In this document: positions 7,567 through 15,594 of the stretch, piece by piece
Layout of the letters: the number at the start of each line of letters is the position of its first letter
Numbering within the stretch: position 1 is the stretch's first letter
Assembly (NCBI RefSeq): GCF_017814945.1
Contig: NZ_JAGIPX010000030.1
Span: forward strand, 31,373-95,372
Source: Paraburkholderia sp. LEh10
Lineage (GTDB): Bacteria; Pseudomonadota; Gammaproteobacteria; Burkholderiales; Burkholderiaceae
Length of the DNA stretch: 64,000 nt
Direction: 5' to 3'
The notes under the pieces: generated by a model
Seen by the model: only the letters and a program-made list of their open reading frames with translations
Databases searched by the model: none
What the model was told of the DNA's origin: nothing
Translations under genes and position numbers: made by a program

Positions 7567-9027
7567 TCACACGTCGATACCGTACGCGGCGATCTTCTTG
7601 TAGAGCGTCGCGCGTCCCATGCCGATGCGGGCGGCCGCTTCCGTGACGCGTCCATCGCAGGCGCGCAACGCCTCGTCGAGAAAGCGCTTTTCGAACGCCG
7701 CCATCGCGTCGGCCCACTGCTGCGGCTGCGCGCCGTCCGATGCGTGGGCCGAAGCCGTCTCGACGGACGCGGGCGCTTCGAACGAAACCTGTCCGCGCAG
7801 CGGTCCGATGAACGGCGCGAGCGCGCGCGCATCGATCCGTTCGCTGTCCGACAGCATCACGGCACGTTCCAGCGTGTTGCGCAACTCGCGCACGTTGCCG
7901 GGCCAGCCGTACGCACACAGCAGACGCAGCGCATCCTCGTGCAATTCGAAATGGCCGCCGCGCACCTGCGTCGCCAGATCTTCGAGAATCGTGTACGCGA
8001 GCGCCTCGATATCCGTTTGCCGCTCGCGCAACGGCGGCGCGTGAATGGTCAGCACGTTCAGGCGATAGAACAGGTCCGGGCGAAAGCGCCCCTCGGCGAC
8101 GAGCGCGGGCAGATCGGCCGAGGTCGCCGCGATGATCCGCACATCGGCGCGCACGATGCGGTTCGAGCCGAGCGGCTCGAACTCGCGGTCCTGCAGAACG
8201 CGCAACAGCTTGCCTTGCAGCGGCAAAGGCATGTCGCCGATCTCGTCGAGAAACAGCGTCCCGCCATCGGCCAGCTCGAACTTGCCGACGCGACCCTTGC
8301 GGTCCGCGCCCGTATAGGCGCCAGGCGCAGCGCCGAAAAATTCGACTTCGAGCAGCGCGTCGGGAATGGCCGCGACGTTGACGGTGACGAGCGGCTTCGT
8401 CGAGCGCGCAGACGCGCCGTGTATCGCGTGCGCAAGCAGCTCCTTGCCCGTGCCCGTTTCGCCGAGCAGCAGCACGGGCGAATCGATTTGCGCCGCGCGG
8501 CGTGCCTGGCGCTTCACTTCGAGACTCGCCGCGCTCGTGCCGACGAAGCTCGCGAACGTGTACTTCGCGCGGCGCGCCTGCGCGAGCGACTGGCGCGTCG
8601 CGATCAGTTCCTGCTGCACGCGCGAGTAGTGCGAGAACAACGGCGTGAGCGCCTTCATCTCGTCGAAGAGCGCGAAACCCACGCCGCCGACCACCTTGCC
8701 CGCATCGTCCTTCAACGGCAGACGCGTGACGACGAGCGGTTCGCGGTCGGTTTCGAGGATATCGAGCAGGATAGGCTTGCCCGTCATCACGACTTCGCGC
8801 ATCAGGCTGTTCGGGATCACCGCTTCGCAGTCGCGGCCGATCGCCTGCTGCGGGTCGGAAAAGCCGAAGCGCGCCGCGTAGCGTTTGTTGATCCACACGA
8901 CGCGCGCATCGGCATCGACGATGAACGTGCCTTCGCTGAAGTTCTCGAATGTGCGGAAAAGCGAGTCCATCGCGCGGCGCAGGACGTCGCCGTAGGTCGC
9001 GGGCAGGCCTGACCAGTCGTTCATCAT
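7567..9027 (-). CDS. PAS-domain sigma54-dependent transcriptional activator
   Basis: This is a 486-residue enhancer-binding protein. Residues ~20-130 form a PAS sensor domain. Residues ~160-390 are the AAA+ motor, with Walker A GETGTGKE at 189-196, the sigma54-contact loop GAYTGA at 236-241 (GAFTGA with the common Phe to Tyr change), and Walker B GGTLFLDEI at 255-263. Residues ~440-486 are a Fis-type helix-turn-helix. There is no receiver domain, so the PAS domain probably binds a small ligand directly. It is divergent from the GntP permease gene, whose upstream region has a -24/-12 promoter and palindromes, so it very likely activates that gene. Two ATG codons are adjacent; GGAGA lies upstream. 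Confidence 0.9.
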   Translation of the reverse strand: MMNDWSGLPATYGDVLRRAMDSLFRTFENFSEGTFIVDADARVVWINKRYAARFGFSDPQQAIGRDCEAVIPNSLMREVVMTGKPILLDILETDREPLVVTRLPLKDDAGKVVGGVGFALFDEMKALTPLFSHYSRVQQELIATRQSLAQARRAKYTFASFVGTSAASLEVKRQARRAAQIDSPVLLLGETGTGKELLAHAIHGASARSTKPLVTVNVAAIPDALLEVEFFGAAPGAYTGADRKGRVGKFELADGGTLFLDEIGDMPLPLQGKLLRVLQDREFEPLGSNRIVRADVRIIAATSADLPALVAEGRFRPDLFYRLNVLTIHAPPLRERQTDIEALAYTILEDLATQVRGGHFELHEDALRLLCAYGWPGNVRELRNTLERAVMLSDSERIDARALAPFIGPLRGQVSFEAPASVETASAHASDGAQPQQWADAMAAFEKRFLDEALRACDGRVTEAAARIGMGRATLYKKIAAYGIDV

Positions 9028-9140
9028 GTTGTCGCTGTCTCCTGATTTTTATGCTTGCTGTCTCAATTCGTGGACGGATTATCTCACGTAGTAGACATGC
9101 AAGAACCCCGTTGAATAAGGTATGCTTCGCCCCGTCGAAA

Positions 9141-9194
9141 TCCGAACGTGAAATTTCGTCTCCAATTGAAGACGGTTCTGTACAATCGTTCGGA
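9141..9194. promoter_or_regulatory. Candidate enhancer sites for the PAS-sigma54 activator
   Basis: Two symmetrical elements lie 50-105 bases upstream of the -24/-12 promoter. CGTCTCCAATTGAAGACG at 9157-9174 is an 18-bp palindrome with one mismatched pair. TCCGAACG at 9141-9148 is matched exactly by CGTTCGGA at 9187-9194. Position and symmetry fit an upstream activator sequence; binding is inferred. Confidence 0.5.
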
Positions 9195-9245
9195 TTATCG
9201 CCGCGGATTCGGCCGCTCGGGCCAGAAAGCCGCGTGAAATGGACA

Positions 9246-9261
9246 TGGCATGGAACCTGCT
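9246..9261 (+). promoter_or_regulatory. Sigma54 (-24/-12) promoter of the GntP permease
   Basis: TGGCATGGAACCTGCT matches the RpoN consensus TGGCACGNNNNTTGCW at all but two defined positions, with correct GG-GC spacing. It lies about 70 bases before the permease start and downstream of the palindromic sites. The divergent neighbour encodes a sigma54 activator, which supports the call strongly. Confidence 0.8.
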
Positions 9262-9331
9262 AAAAAGGGCCCGGCCGCCGCGCTTCGCATTGCGCGCGTC
9301 CACGTAGAACAACCAAGCATTGGAGACTCAA

Positions 9332-10735
9332 TTGGCTTTTGTCATCGTCCTCGCCGCCCTGGCGTTCCTGATGTTTGCCGCCTATCGCGGCTACAGCGTG
9401 ATTCTCGTCGCGCCGATCGCCGCGCTCGGCGCGGTGCTGCTGGTCGATCCGGCCGCCGTCGCGCCCGTGTTTTCCGGCATCTTCATGGAGAAGATGGTCG
9501 TCTTCGTGAAGCTGTATTTCCCGGTGTTTCTGCTCGGCGCCGTGTTCGGCAAGGTGATCGAACTGTCGGGCTTCGCCGCGTCGATCGTGCATTCGGCGAT
9601 CCGCTACATCGGCCGTGCGCGCGCGAACGCGGTGATCGTCGCCGTGTGCGCGCTGCTGACGTACGGCGGCGTGTCGCTGTTCGTGGTCGTGTTCGCGGTG
9701 TATCCGTTCGCCGCGGAACTGTATCGCCAGAGCAATATTCCGAAGCGCCTGATGCCGGGCGCGATCGCACTGGGCGCGTTCTCGTTCACGATGGATTCGC
9801 TGCCGGGTACGCCGCAGATCCAGAACATCATCCCGTCGACGTTCTTCAAGACCACCGCCTGGGCCGCGCCCGGCCTCGGTATCGCCGGGTCGCTGTTCAT
9901 CATCGTCGTGGGCCTGTCGTTCCTCGAATGGCGCCGCCGCTCGGCAATGGCGAAGGGCGAAGGCTACGGCACGTCGCTCCTCAACGAACCGGAACCGATC
10001 GAAACCGATAAGCTGCCGCATCCGCTGCTCGCGATCGCACCGCTCGTTCTCGTCGGCGTGGCGAACTTCGTGCTGACGCGCATGATTCCCGACTGGTACG
10101 GCGCGTCGTACACCGTGGCGACTGACGTGCTGCCCGGAAACCACGGCGGCCCGGTGACGGCGACGATCAAGTCGGTGGTCGCGATCTGGTCGGTCGAGGG
10201 CGCGCTGCTGCTCGGCATTCTGCTCGTCGTCGTGACGGCGTTCAGCCGCGTGCAGGAACGCTTTGCATCCGGGACGAAGGCGGCCGTCGGCGGCGCGCTG
10301 CTCGCTTCGCTGAATACGGCATCGGAGTATGGCTTCGGCGGCGTGATCGCGGCACTGCCGGGCTTCATCGTGGTCAGCGACGCGCTCAAGAGCATCCCGA
10401 ATCCGCTCGTCAACGCAGCCGTATCGGTCAGCTCGCTGGCAGGTATCACGGGGTCGGCGTCCGGCGGCATGAGCATCGCGCTCGCGGCGATGTCGGATCT
10501 GTTCATCAAAGGCGCAGAGGCGGCGCATATCCCGATGGATGTGCTGCATCGCGTGGTCGCGATGGCGAGCGGCGGCATGGATACGCTGCCGCACAACGGC
10601 GCTGTGATTACGCTGCTCGCCGTCACGGGATTGACGCACCGCGAGTCGTATCGGGACATTTTCGCCGTGACGGTGATCAAGACGCTCGCTGTGTTCTTTG
10701 TTATCGGGCTCTATTACGCGACCGGTCTGGTTTGA
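9332..10735 (+). CDS. GntP-family permease (gluconate/hydroxyacid:H+ symporter)
   Basis: This inner-membrane carrier of about 467 residues has 12-14 hydrophobic segments, the size and layout of the gluconate permease family. Members carry gluconate, related sugar acids, D-serine or 3-hydroxybutyrate; the substrate is not readable here. No ATG lies near the start. I choose TTG at 9332 because GGAG lies six bases before it and the membrane segment starts at once; TTG at 9320 is the alternative. Transcription is probably sigma54-dependent from 9246-9261 under the divergent PAS activator. No catabolic gene follows; a terminator ends a single-gene unit. Confidence 0.85.
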   Translation: MAFVIVLAALAFLMFAAYRGYSVILVAPIAALGAVLLVDPAAVAPVFSGIFMEKMVVFVKLYFPVFLLGAVFGKVIELSGFAASIVHSAIRYIGRARANAVIVAVCALLTYGGVSLFVVVFAVYPFAAELYRQSNIPKRLMPGAIALGAFSFTMDSLPGTPQIQNIIPSTFFKTTAWAAPGLGIAGSLFIIVVGLSFLEWRRRSAMAKGEGYGTSLLNEPEPIETDKLPHPLLAIAPLVLVGVANFVLTRMIPDWYGASYTVATDVLPGNHGGPVTATIKSVVAIWSVEGALLLGILLVVVTAFSRVQERFASGTKAAVGGALLASLNTASEYGFGGVIAALPGFIVVSDALKSIPNPLVNAAVSVSSLAGITGSASGGMSIALAAMSDLFIKGAEAAHIPMDVLHRVVAMASGGMDTLPHNGAVITLLAVTGLTHRESYRDIFAVTVIKTLAVFFVIGLYYATGLV

Positions 10736-10907
10736 GCAGGCGGATTTGCCGCTAGCGCGTGGCGCCGCCCACTATTGCATCCGCGAGTTCGAGAAACGAA
10801 CTCGCGACAACATCCCACTCGTCTTCCGCGACGAGGTCTTTGGTTTGCCCCTCGCCGTGTTCATGAGGACTTCGGCAAACGCGGTGACATTTGGAGGTTC
10901 GCTTTGC

Positions 10908-10940
10908 CCCATCGCGGGCATCCGCGATGGGGTGTGTTTT
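10908..10940 (+). terminator. Intrinsic terminator after the GntP permease
   Basis: A perfect 11-bp stem, CCCCATCGCGG at 10908-10918 and CCGCGATGGGG at 10923-10933, closes a GCAT tetraloop and is followed by tgtgtttt. The remaining bases 10736-10907 and 10941-11062 have no gene; the latter hold further GC-rich stems. Confidence 0.7.
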
Positions 10941-11062
10941 GCCCGTTAGCGTGCATCCGCGATGCGCGTCGCGGCGCGGGTGTTGCCCCTTTGCCGGGGA
11001 TTTGCCGAAAACGCGTGGCTGGGTGTTTGTACGCGTGGCCCCCGCCGGACTTCCTTTTTCGA

Positions 11063-12922
11063 TCAGAATTGCGCCGTCGCCTGCACCCCCACTGTCACAC
11101 GTGACGTGGGAAACCCGGCCGGCTTGTAGAGGGGCGTCCCCGCGAACAGGTCATACATCAACCCTGCGTACTTCGCCGGCATGCCGCCGCGAATGCCGAT
11201 CACTGCGCCCGCGAGTTGCGTGCCGACAAGCGCCGCCGTATCGGGTCCGAACACGCGTCCATAGTCGATTCCCGCATACAGCGTCTGTCCCGTCTCGAAG
11301 ATGGGCCACTGCAGTTCGTTGCGCCAGTAAAAGCCTTTCTCTGCCGCAAGCATCGTCTCGCCGTCGAAGCCGCGCACCGTGTAGCGGCTGCCGATGGTCA
11401 GGTCGTCGATGAAGAACAGCGGGTCGTTCGTGAACTGGCCGTGCAGCGTCGTCACATAGCGGAAGTTCTGTGTCGCGATGGCGAACGGAACCGACAGGTT
11501 CGCGTCGAGCACGGCCATCTTGTAGAGGTAGGTTGGCAGTGACTTGCCGTCCTGGGAAGGGCCATACAGGCTCGGGTCAGGATCGCCCGTCGCGCCAAGG
11601 CCGTGTATGCCCTGACGGTAGCCTAGCGTGCCGTCGAACTGCGCTGCGCCGAAATAATGCCTGTCAGTCAGGCCCGCCTCGATGAACGTGTTGTTGCGTT
11701 GCTGGATCGGGATGGACGTGCCTGCGATGAAGCTCTCGCCAAAGCGCTTCGATAGCTGGACATACGCGCCGAGCACATCGCTCTGGCTGCGAGAGAGCAC
11801 GCGTGCGAGTCTGAGTGCTGTGGTCTGCGCATTGCCGCTCGACACAAACGTCTGGTTCACGCCGGCAACGTTCTGGTAGTAAGTGTTCGTGTTACCCGAG
11901 AGCGTCGCCGTCCAGTAGCCCCACGGTACGGAATACGAGCCGTTGAAGCCGTGCGAGCCGAGCGTCTTGTTGCCAAACGACAGGTCCTGGTTCGCCCCGA
12001 CCGCGAGCACGTCGTTCAGGCCCAGCGGATTGTCGAGGCCAAGGCTCACGTTGCCTTGCCATTTGCCCGTCGCCTTCGTCCCCGAGTTGTCAACCGACGC
12101 GACGAAACTCCAGGGCTTCGAGCGCTTCACGTTCAGCACCACGTCACTTTCGCCAGGGACATCCGTGGGTTCGATCTTCATGTCCACGTCCTGCGACGCC
12201 ACGCGCTTCATCTGCTCAAGACCCTGCTCAAGATCGCGCAGATTCAGCAGGTCGCCGTCGCGCGCTGGGAATGCGGACTTCCATGTGCCGCCGGTAGCGG
12301 GATCGGCGAAGCGCAGATGCCGCACGACACCCGGCACGAGCGCGACCTTAAGCGTGCCCGTCGATAAGTCCTGTTCGGGCAGCAGCACGCGCGTCGTCAC
12401 GTAGCCGCGTGACAGAATCGCCTGCTGCAAGCCCTTCGTGAGAATGTCGAGTCCGACCTTGCCGATACATTCGCCCCTGTAGTGGTCGAGCCATTCGCGC
12501 GCGAACCAGAAGGGATCAAGCGGCAGATTGGATGCGCCGTTCTTGCGCGCGATGTCGGGCAGTGCGGCGGGTACGTCGAGCGCGAATGTGTCGATGCGAA
12601 AGCACGGCGATTCGTGAGGAACTTCGGGATATGCCCCGGCCTTTGGCACGGTCGAGCGCACGGCGGGTGCGTTAACCGCTTGACCGCGCTGCTGTGCGTC
12701 GCGCTGCTGCTGTAGTTGCTGGTTCTGCTCGGCGTTCGCGCGTGCGGCGGCTGCGGTGTCTGCGGGGGTAGGAGCGTCCGCCGCATTGGCCATCTGAACC
12801 CCGCCGTTCGCGCACATGCCAACGACGACGCTTGCGTTCACACACAAATGTGCCCAATGTTGAATATTCCCGCAGGGAGCTGCTTGAAATGCGACCGACT
12901 TCTTCTTGATGTTGTGTTTCAT
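11063..12922 (-). CDS. Two-partner-secretion outer-membrane transporter (TpsB, ShlB/FhaC family)
   Basis: The 619-residue protein belongs to the Omp85/TpsB group. It begins with a long N-terminal region containing a putative extended signal peptide, then a Gln/Ala-rich linker (residues ~55-90). POTRA domains follow over residues ~95-270 (FALDVPAALPD, ILSRGYVTTRVLLPEQDL, VVRHLRF). A C-terminal 16-strand barrel ends in the aromatic VGVQATAQF. The loop-6 motif VRGF (YTVRGFDGE) needed for secretion is present. It should export one large beta-helical TpsA protein such as a haemagglutinin/haemolysin. No TpsA gene is next to it on either side, so it is an orphan in this window. Confidence 0.85.
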   Translation of the reverse strand: MKHNIKKKSVAFQAAPCGNIQHWAHLCVNASVVVGMCANGGVQMANAADAPTPADTAAAARANAEQNQQLQQQRDAQQRGQAVNAPAVRSTVPKAGAYPEVPHESPCFRIDTFALDVPAALPDIARKNGASNLPLDPFWFAREWLDHYRGECIGKVGLDILTKGLQQAILSRGYVTTRVLLPEQDLSTGTLKVALVPGVVRHLRFADPATGGTWKSAFPARDGDLLNLRDLEQGLEQMKRVASQDVDMKIEPTDVPGESDVVLNVKRSKPWSFVASVDNSGTKATGKWQGNVSLGLDNPLGLNDVLAVGANQDLSFGNKTLGSHGFNGSYSVPWGYWTATLSGNTNTYYQNVAGVNQTFVSSGNAQTTALRLARVLSRSQSDVLGAYVQLSKRFGESFIAGTSIPIQQRNNTFIEAGLTDRHYFGAAQFDGTLGYRQGIHGLGATGDPDPSLYGPSQDGKSLPTYLYKMAVLDANLSVPFAIATQNFRYVTTLHGQFTNDPLFFIDDLTIGSRYTVRGFDGETMLAAEKGFYWRNELQWPIFETGQTLYAGIDYGRVFGPDTAALVGTQLAGAVIGIRGGMPAKYAGLMYDLFAGTPLYKPAGFPTSRVTVGVQATAQF

Positions 12923-13430
12923 TTGAAAAGACTTTTAGCGCAGTTGTGGCAGGAGCTGGTCTGCGATCATCCCGTTTGCGGAATCCGAAATGTGATCGCT
13001 GAGCGGTCAATTCGCATAGCGCAGCGATAATCTCTTCACGATCGCACTCAGCTTCTCGCACCGGAAGACACCTTTTGCGAGTGATTCCTCTGTTTGGTTT
13101 CCAGTATGGAGGCACTGCCATTCGGACAACGATGGTGCTCATGCCATCCATTGAAAGCAATTCATTGCATCTATCCAGCTAATGGTTGTTCCGTCGTCGG
13201 AAATATCTAACGTTCCCATTTCGTTTGTCACCCGTTTCGCTAGTGTGGCTAGAACTCATTTTTGTAACGGATGTGCCGGAAATACATGTATCGCCGCGTC
13301 GTCTCCTTTAACCGATAAATCTATATTGATTTGCAGTACATAACTATTGATTTTTGTCAGCACAATTATGGAAACAACAGAACGGGGACAAATAAGCTTT
13401 ATCCGATTGCGACAAGCAAATTGGAAGGAC
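12923..13430. other. Gene-free, AT-rich stretch upstream of tpsB
   Basis: No convincing gene. From about 13180 to 13430 the DNA is clearly poorer in G+C than its surroundings, a possible target of the H-NS-like protein and the likely place for a tpsB promoter. I could not single out a promoter with confidence. Confidence 0.4.
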
Positions 13431-13431
13431 T

Positions 13432-13466
13432 AAAAAAGCCCGCTCGGTAATCGCAGAGCGGACTTT
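13432..13466 (-). terminator. Intrinsic terminator (minus strand)
   Basis: The arms AAAGCCCGCTC (13435-13445) and GAGCGGACTTT (13456-13466) pair over 11 positions with one G-T wobble. On the minus strand they are followed by six T. It lies seven bases past the stop of the small membrane-protein gene. Confidence 0.8.
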
Positions 13467-13472
13467 GGGTCG

Positions 13473-13874
13473 TCAATCAGGGCGTATGGTGCAGACCTGA
13501 GCATCGAGGACTCTGTCCTTCTGTAGCAGGGGAACAGCGCCCATTGATAATGGACATTGACTATATTTCCCGCCCCTCGCCGTCTCCGCGAACCTGACGA
13601 CGCTCGCCATCGCGTAGACGACCGAATGGGCGAAACTAAACGCGAGCCCGCCCGACAACGACCCGGCCGCATCGATGCAGCCGCCAAAGCTCAACATCAC
13701 GCCCGCCGTCTTCGCGACGCAAGCCGCGCCTCGCAGAAGCATCATGCTGCCCGACACCGGCGACACGCATATCCGCAATAGCGAAGACACGCCCGCCGTA
13801 TGTGAGGCCAGCTTCACATATGATGCCCAAAAGACAATCGCCAAGGCCGCGTATGGCCAAAGAATCGGATTCAT
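13473..13874 (-). CDS. Small membrane protein, possibly decayed
   Basis: The 133-residue frame starts MNPILWPYAALAIVFWASYVK, a convincing membrane segment. It has two or three further hydrophobic stretches and loses membrane character over the last 30 residues. The layout faintly recalls MAPEG-type proteins (an N-terminal WP-A-L segment and a late HSVVYAMASVVRFAE), but the middle does not fit, so a frameshift or decay is possible. Its ATG overlaps the stop of the LysR relic by four bases and an AGAGGGG ribosome site lies upstream. It ends just before a strong terminator. It lies in a region full of gene fragments. Confidence 0.4.
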   Translation of the reverse strand: MNPILWPYAALAIVFWASYVKLASHTAGVSSLLRICVSPVSGSMMLLRGAACVAKTAGVMLSFGGCIDAAGSLSGGLAFSFAHSVVYAMASVVRFAETARGGKYSQCPLSMGAVPLLQKDRVLDAQVCTIRPD

Positions 13875-14167
13875 GCCGCCATCCCCTCTGCCGAAGGCCC
13901 GACGTGATCCGGATTGCATCCGCTCAGGCAATTCAGATCGAGCGCGTGAATCTGCTCGGTCATGAAGTCGATGAAGACGCGAATGCGCGTCGGCAAATGC
14001 TGTCGGCAGAGGTAGCAAATGTAGTGGCCCTGGTCGTCCAGCATGTGCTGCCTCAAAGCCGTGACGAGTTCGTTGCGCGAAATGTGATCGCAAATCTGAT
14101 AGGCCGGCATCTGAGCGATTCCGCGACCGTCGAGCACAGCCTTCAGCACCAGGTCCGCATCATTGAA
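13871..14167 (-). pseudogene. LysR-family regulator, C-terminal fragment
   Basis: The last ~95 codons of the minus frame match the end of a LysR effector-binding domain. The stretch VLKAVLDGRGIAQMPAYQI is followed by LVTALRQHM and then LPTRIRVFIDFMTEQI, the usual order 'GxGIA-LP-Y', 'L-x-L', 'P-R-RAFIDF'. Upstream of about 14167 the frame stays open but turns into the antisense of another gene fragment. The helix-turn-helix half is absent, so this is a truncated relic. Confidence 0.6.
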
Positions 14168-14389
14168 AGTGACCACGACGAAGCTATCCGCCTCGCGACG
14201 GACACGCTCGTGCGCTCTTTCGGCAAGCAGACACGGTTGTTCGCATCCGCTGAGGAATACCTGCAATCCGGACACATCGCCGAGACATCCTGCCTGATCT
14301 CCGACGTCCTGATGACGGGCTTGTCCGGGGTCGAGATGCACGGCCGCATCCTGGCGCTCGCTGATGTGCATGTCGTGCTTTTCGTCTAA
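14153..14389 (+). pseudogene. FixJ-type response-regulator receiver fragment
   Basis: From 14153 the plus frame reads as a receiver domain: VRIIESDHDEAIRLATDTLVRSFG, FASAEEYLQS, then CLISDVLMTGLSGVEM with the phospho-acceptor Asp, and a fourth strand ADVHVVLFV followed by a stop. That is about 79 codons. The rest of the receiver and the DNA-binding domain are missing. The codons before 14153 belong to the antisense of the LysR relic. A plus-strand terminator remains at 14531-14566, perhaps that of the lost gene. Confidence 0.55.
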
Positions 14390-14530
14390 CTGTTGCACGT
14401 CGCCGTGGGTCGTTACCGTAGCATTCCAGGCGATTGGGAAAGTGCGATGCGCGGCGAGCCGCGCTACTACTTTGCGCATTTCCGGCACCCGGTTGACGCG
14501 CGCTGCTCGTTGGCAGACGCACAAATAACG
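14390..14530. other. Stretch without a recognisable gene
   Basis: Frames on both strands are open here but match nothing I know. The stretch is probably non-coding debris between the receiver fragment and the terminator that follows. Confidence 0.35.
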
Positions 14531-14566
14531 ACGGCGCGCCGCCTAAGGCGAGCGCGCCGTTTTTTT
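14531..14566 (+). terminator. Intrinsic terminator (plus strand)
   Basis: ACGGCGCGC at 14531-14539 pairs with GCGCGCCGT at 14552-14560. An inner CGCC/GGCG stem around TAA and a run of seven T follow. No intact plus-strand gene precedes it, so it is probably left over from the truncated response regulator. Confidence 0.75.
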
Positions 14567-14574
14567 CATTCTTG

Positions 14575-14775
14575 TTAGTGAGCCTGAACTGACGGACCGT
14601 CATCTGTCGTCGACTCGACGACGATATTTCCCCGATCATGTACGGCCATCGCAGTGCGAGTCAGGTCGGCGTCGGAATCACGCGCGCCTGAAGTTGCCGA
14701 TACAGATTCCGTCTTGGTGTCCAGGGAAGGCGTGAGAAAAATAACGACAGATCGCACATGAGCTCCGATTGACAC
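14575..14775 (-). CDS. Doubtful small hypothetical protein
   Basis: A 66-residue frame with a GTG start reads VVIFLTPSLDTKTESVSAT and then an Asp/Thr-rich tail. It has no clear ribosome site and no family I recognise. I list it because the composition is not typical of a shadow frame; it may be non-coding. The interval 14776-14894 holds no gene. Confidence 0.25.
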   Translation of the reverse strand: MSIGAHVRSVVIFLTPSLDTKTESVSATSGARDSDADLTRTAMAVHDRGNIVVESTTDDGPSVQAH

Positions 14776-14894
14776 CAGGCGGCTATTTTATCGCATGCAG
14801 CAGGCACAACCGCGCACCGGAATCGACATACGACCACGCCCGGCGCACTGCCGCGAGCAGCGCGTTCTCAAGCATCGGCAAAACGACGCCGCGA

Positions 14895-15134
14895 CTAGTG
14901 GCGCATCGATTCAGGCAGCGACAACAGCAGCGCAGTCACGTCCATGTCTTCGTCGAGTTCAGGCCAGAACAGTTGCTGCTTGTCGATAGAAATAGCGAAA
15001 TGTTCGCGCTCTGAATCGGTGGCTGCGGCGAGCGTCGGAAACCAGTTCAATGGGAATTCGACGGCACGGCCGTCGGATAGGTCGAGAAACATGTGTGCAC
15101 TATCGAAATGCACATCGACGGCATCAGCGCGCAT
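14895..15134 (-). CDS. DUF2442 domain protein
   Basis: The 79-residue soluble protein has the DUF2442 pattern: VHFDSAHMFLDLSDGRAVEFPLNWFPTL, then FWPELDEDMDVTALL. The family is small and widespread, often near toxin-antitoxin or regulatory genes, and has no settled function. Length is normal for the family. It stands alone, about 100 bases from the next small gene on the same strand. Confidence 0.75.
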   Translation of the reverse strand: MRADAVDVHFDSAHMFLDLSDGRAVEFPLNWFPTLAAATDSEREHFAISIDKQQLFWPELDEDMDVTALLLSLPESMRH

Positions 15135-15235
15135 GATCGCCTCCGGCAGGGTCCAATCAAACGATAGTCGCGCGATGCGCGCGCTTCAAGCGCATTGCAC
15201 GGGGCCGGAACACAAAACCGCCGGCGGCGCGCCGC

Positions 15236-15490
15236 CTACATTTCGGGCCGCGCCAGATCGCCCTCGACGATATGCTCGCCATACACCTGCGCCGCAGCGA
15301 GCGCTTCTTCTTTCGTCGGATAGGGGCCGAGATCGGGTGCGCCGTCGAACGGAAAGAGCAGACGGCCGTCCGTCTTGCGCACCACGCGCAAGACGCCGAA
15401 AAAACGCCGGTAGCCGGCGAGCTTCGAGCCTGCGCTCACTTCGAAATCGCTTTCGCTCTTGCCGGGCACACTGGGAATGAAACCGCTCAT
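15236..15490 (-). CDS. Conserved small hypothetical protein
   Basis: The 84-residue soluble protein has a hydrophobic core (YRRFFGVLRVVRKTDGRLLFPFDGAPDLGPY) and an Ala-rich helix EEALAAAQVYGEHIV. It looks like a compact beta-beta-alpha fold; the 'GPYPTKEEALAAA' part is reminiscent of small proteins that read metadata-like repeats in Burkholderia. I know no function. The start at 15490 is a single clear ATG. Confidence 0.6.
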   Translation of the reverse strand: MSGFIPSVPGKSESDFEVSAGSKLAGYRRFFGVLRVVRKTDGRLLFPFDGAPDLGPYPTKEEALAAAQVYGEHIVEGDLARPEM

Positions 15491-15594
15491 GATGAACTTC
15501 TTGAATGCGTAACGCGCGAACAGCGCCGCCGTGCGTAAAACGCTATTTTCTCACGCTCATCGTGTGCGCTTCATGTCGGCGCGGCAGGCGCGTT

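Noticed and set aside
10941..11062. A GC-rich stem-rich segment after the GntP terminator as a possible small RNA or mobile repeat
   Set aside because: It contains several short stems but no promoter, no T-run end and no second copy in the window, so I could not support a specific call.
12672..13160. A 162-residue minus frame upstream of tpsB as a possible cargo fragment
   Set aside because: It overlaps the start of tpsB in another frame and shows none of the beta-helix repeats or the haemagglutination domain of TpsA proteins.
14170..14524. N-terminal half of the LysR-like frame on the minus strand
   Set aside because: Although the frame stays open, these codons are antisense to the receiver-domain fragment and contain no helix-turn-helix. 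Only the part below about 14167 resembles LysR.
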